Source: Paracoccaceae bacterium | Lineage (GTDB): Bacteria; Pseudomonadota; Alphaproteobacteria; Rhodobacterales; Rhodobacteraceae | Assembly (NCBI GenBank): GCA_018222585.1 | Contig: JAAFAB010000006.1 | Coordinates: 1 to 64,000, forward strand | Length of the DNA: 64,000 nucleotides | Direction of reading: 5' to 3' | Shown here: piece after piece, positions 63,999 to 64,000 of the stretch | Position numbering within the stretch: position 1 is the stretch's first letter | Layout: every line of letters begins with the position of its first letter | Translations under genes and position numbers: made by a program | The notes under the pieces: model-generated | What the model saw: the letters and a program-made list of their open reading frames with translations, nothing else | What the model was told of the DNA's origin: nothing | The model's database searches: none

Positions 63999-64000
63999 GA

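Overview
The window is high-GC, densely packed DNA from an alphaproteobacterium, most probably a member of the Rhodobacterales (Paracoccaceae/Roseobacteraceae). The evidence is the nrdR-ribD / ribE-ribB-ribH-nusB gene set, an MmcB-type protein, a tRNA-His of the alphaproteobacterial kind (no G-1, U72, A73), TRAP and ABC uptake systems, and a non-pyrrolysine MttB-family methyltransferase. No insertion sequence, prophage structural block, CRISPR array or replication origin was seen.

Layout. 1-4587: a surface-protein cassette. It has a secreted protein with near-identical 102-residue Ig-like repeats running off the left edge, three tandem phage-tail-collar (MdpB-like) proteins, a GNAT acetyltransferase and a convergent DUF6916-like protein. 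5069-8251: glycine betaine/proline-type ABC importer. 8330-18882: amino-sugar (GlcNAc/MurNAc/ManNAc) operon with its own ABC importer, a GntR/UTRA regulator and an unexpected PP2C-like phosphatase. 18950-25388: two-component system plus RND efflux pump, linked by a shared 11-bp-period direct repeat. 25538-31760: TRAP transporter, nitrilase-family amidase, HpcH/HpaI aldolase, RraA-like protein and LysR regulator, with a readable LysR box and promoter. 31817-40731: xylose regulon (ROK repressor, FG-GAP protein, large palindromic operator, XylFHG-like importer, xylose isomerase, xylulokinase). 40806-42095: di-heme cytochrome c peroxidase/MauG-like protein. 42157-44656: Stealth-type sugar-phosphate transferase and a GT4 glycosyltransferase. 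44822-45790: back-to-back remnants of an enoyl-CoA hydratase and a CaiB-type CoA-transferase, both missing their 5' ends, close to tRNA-His. 46241-50507: small conserved genes, including a membrane protein/ClpP-like periplasmic protein pair. 50511-60474: riboflavin genes and nusB/nrdR, split by a kpsS-wza-kpsC capsule cluster on the opposite strand. 60625-62333: H-NOX-like sensor and diguanylate cyclase. 62409-63998: MttB-family methyltransferase.

How the parts work together. Much of the window is uptake plus catabolism, each module with its own regulator and operator. In all four binding-protein operons a strong hairpin lies directly after the binding-protein gene, which suggests a common way to make more binding protein than membrane components. 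The capsule genes (KpsS/KpsC Kdo-transferases and a Wza lipoprotein) may work with the Stealth transferase and GT4 enzyme upstream. The least explained parts are the tail-collar/Ig-repeat/GNAT/DUF6916 cassette, the PP2C-like protein in the amino-sugar operon, the H-NOX-like protein lacking the canonical heme ligand, and the FG-GAP protein overlapping the xylose repressor gene.
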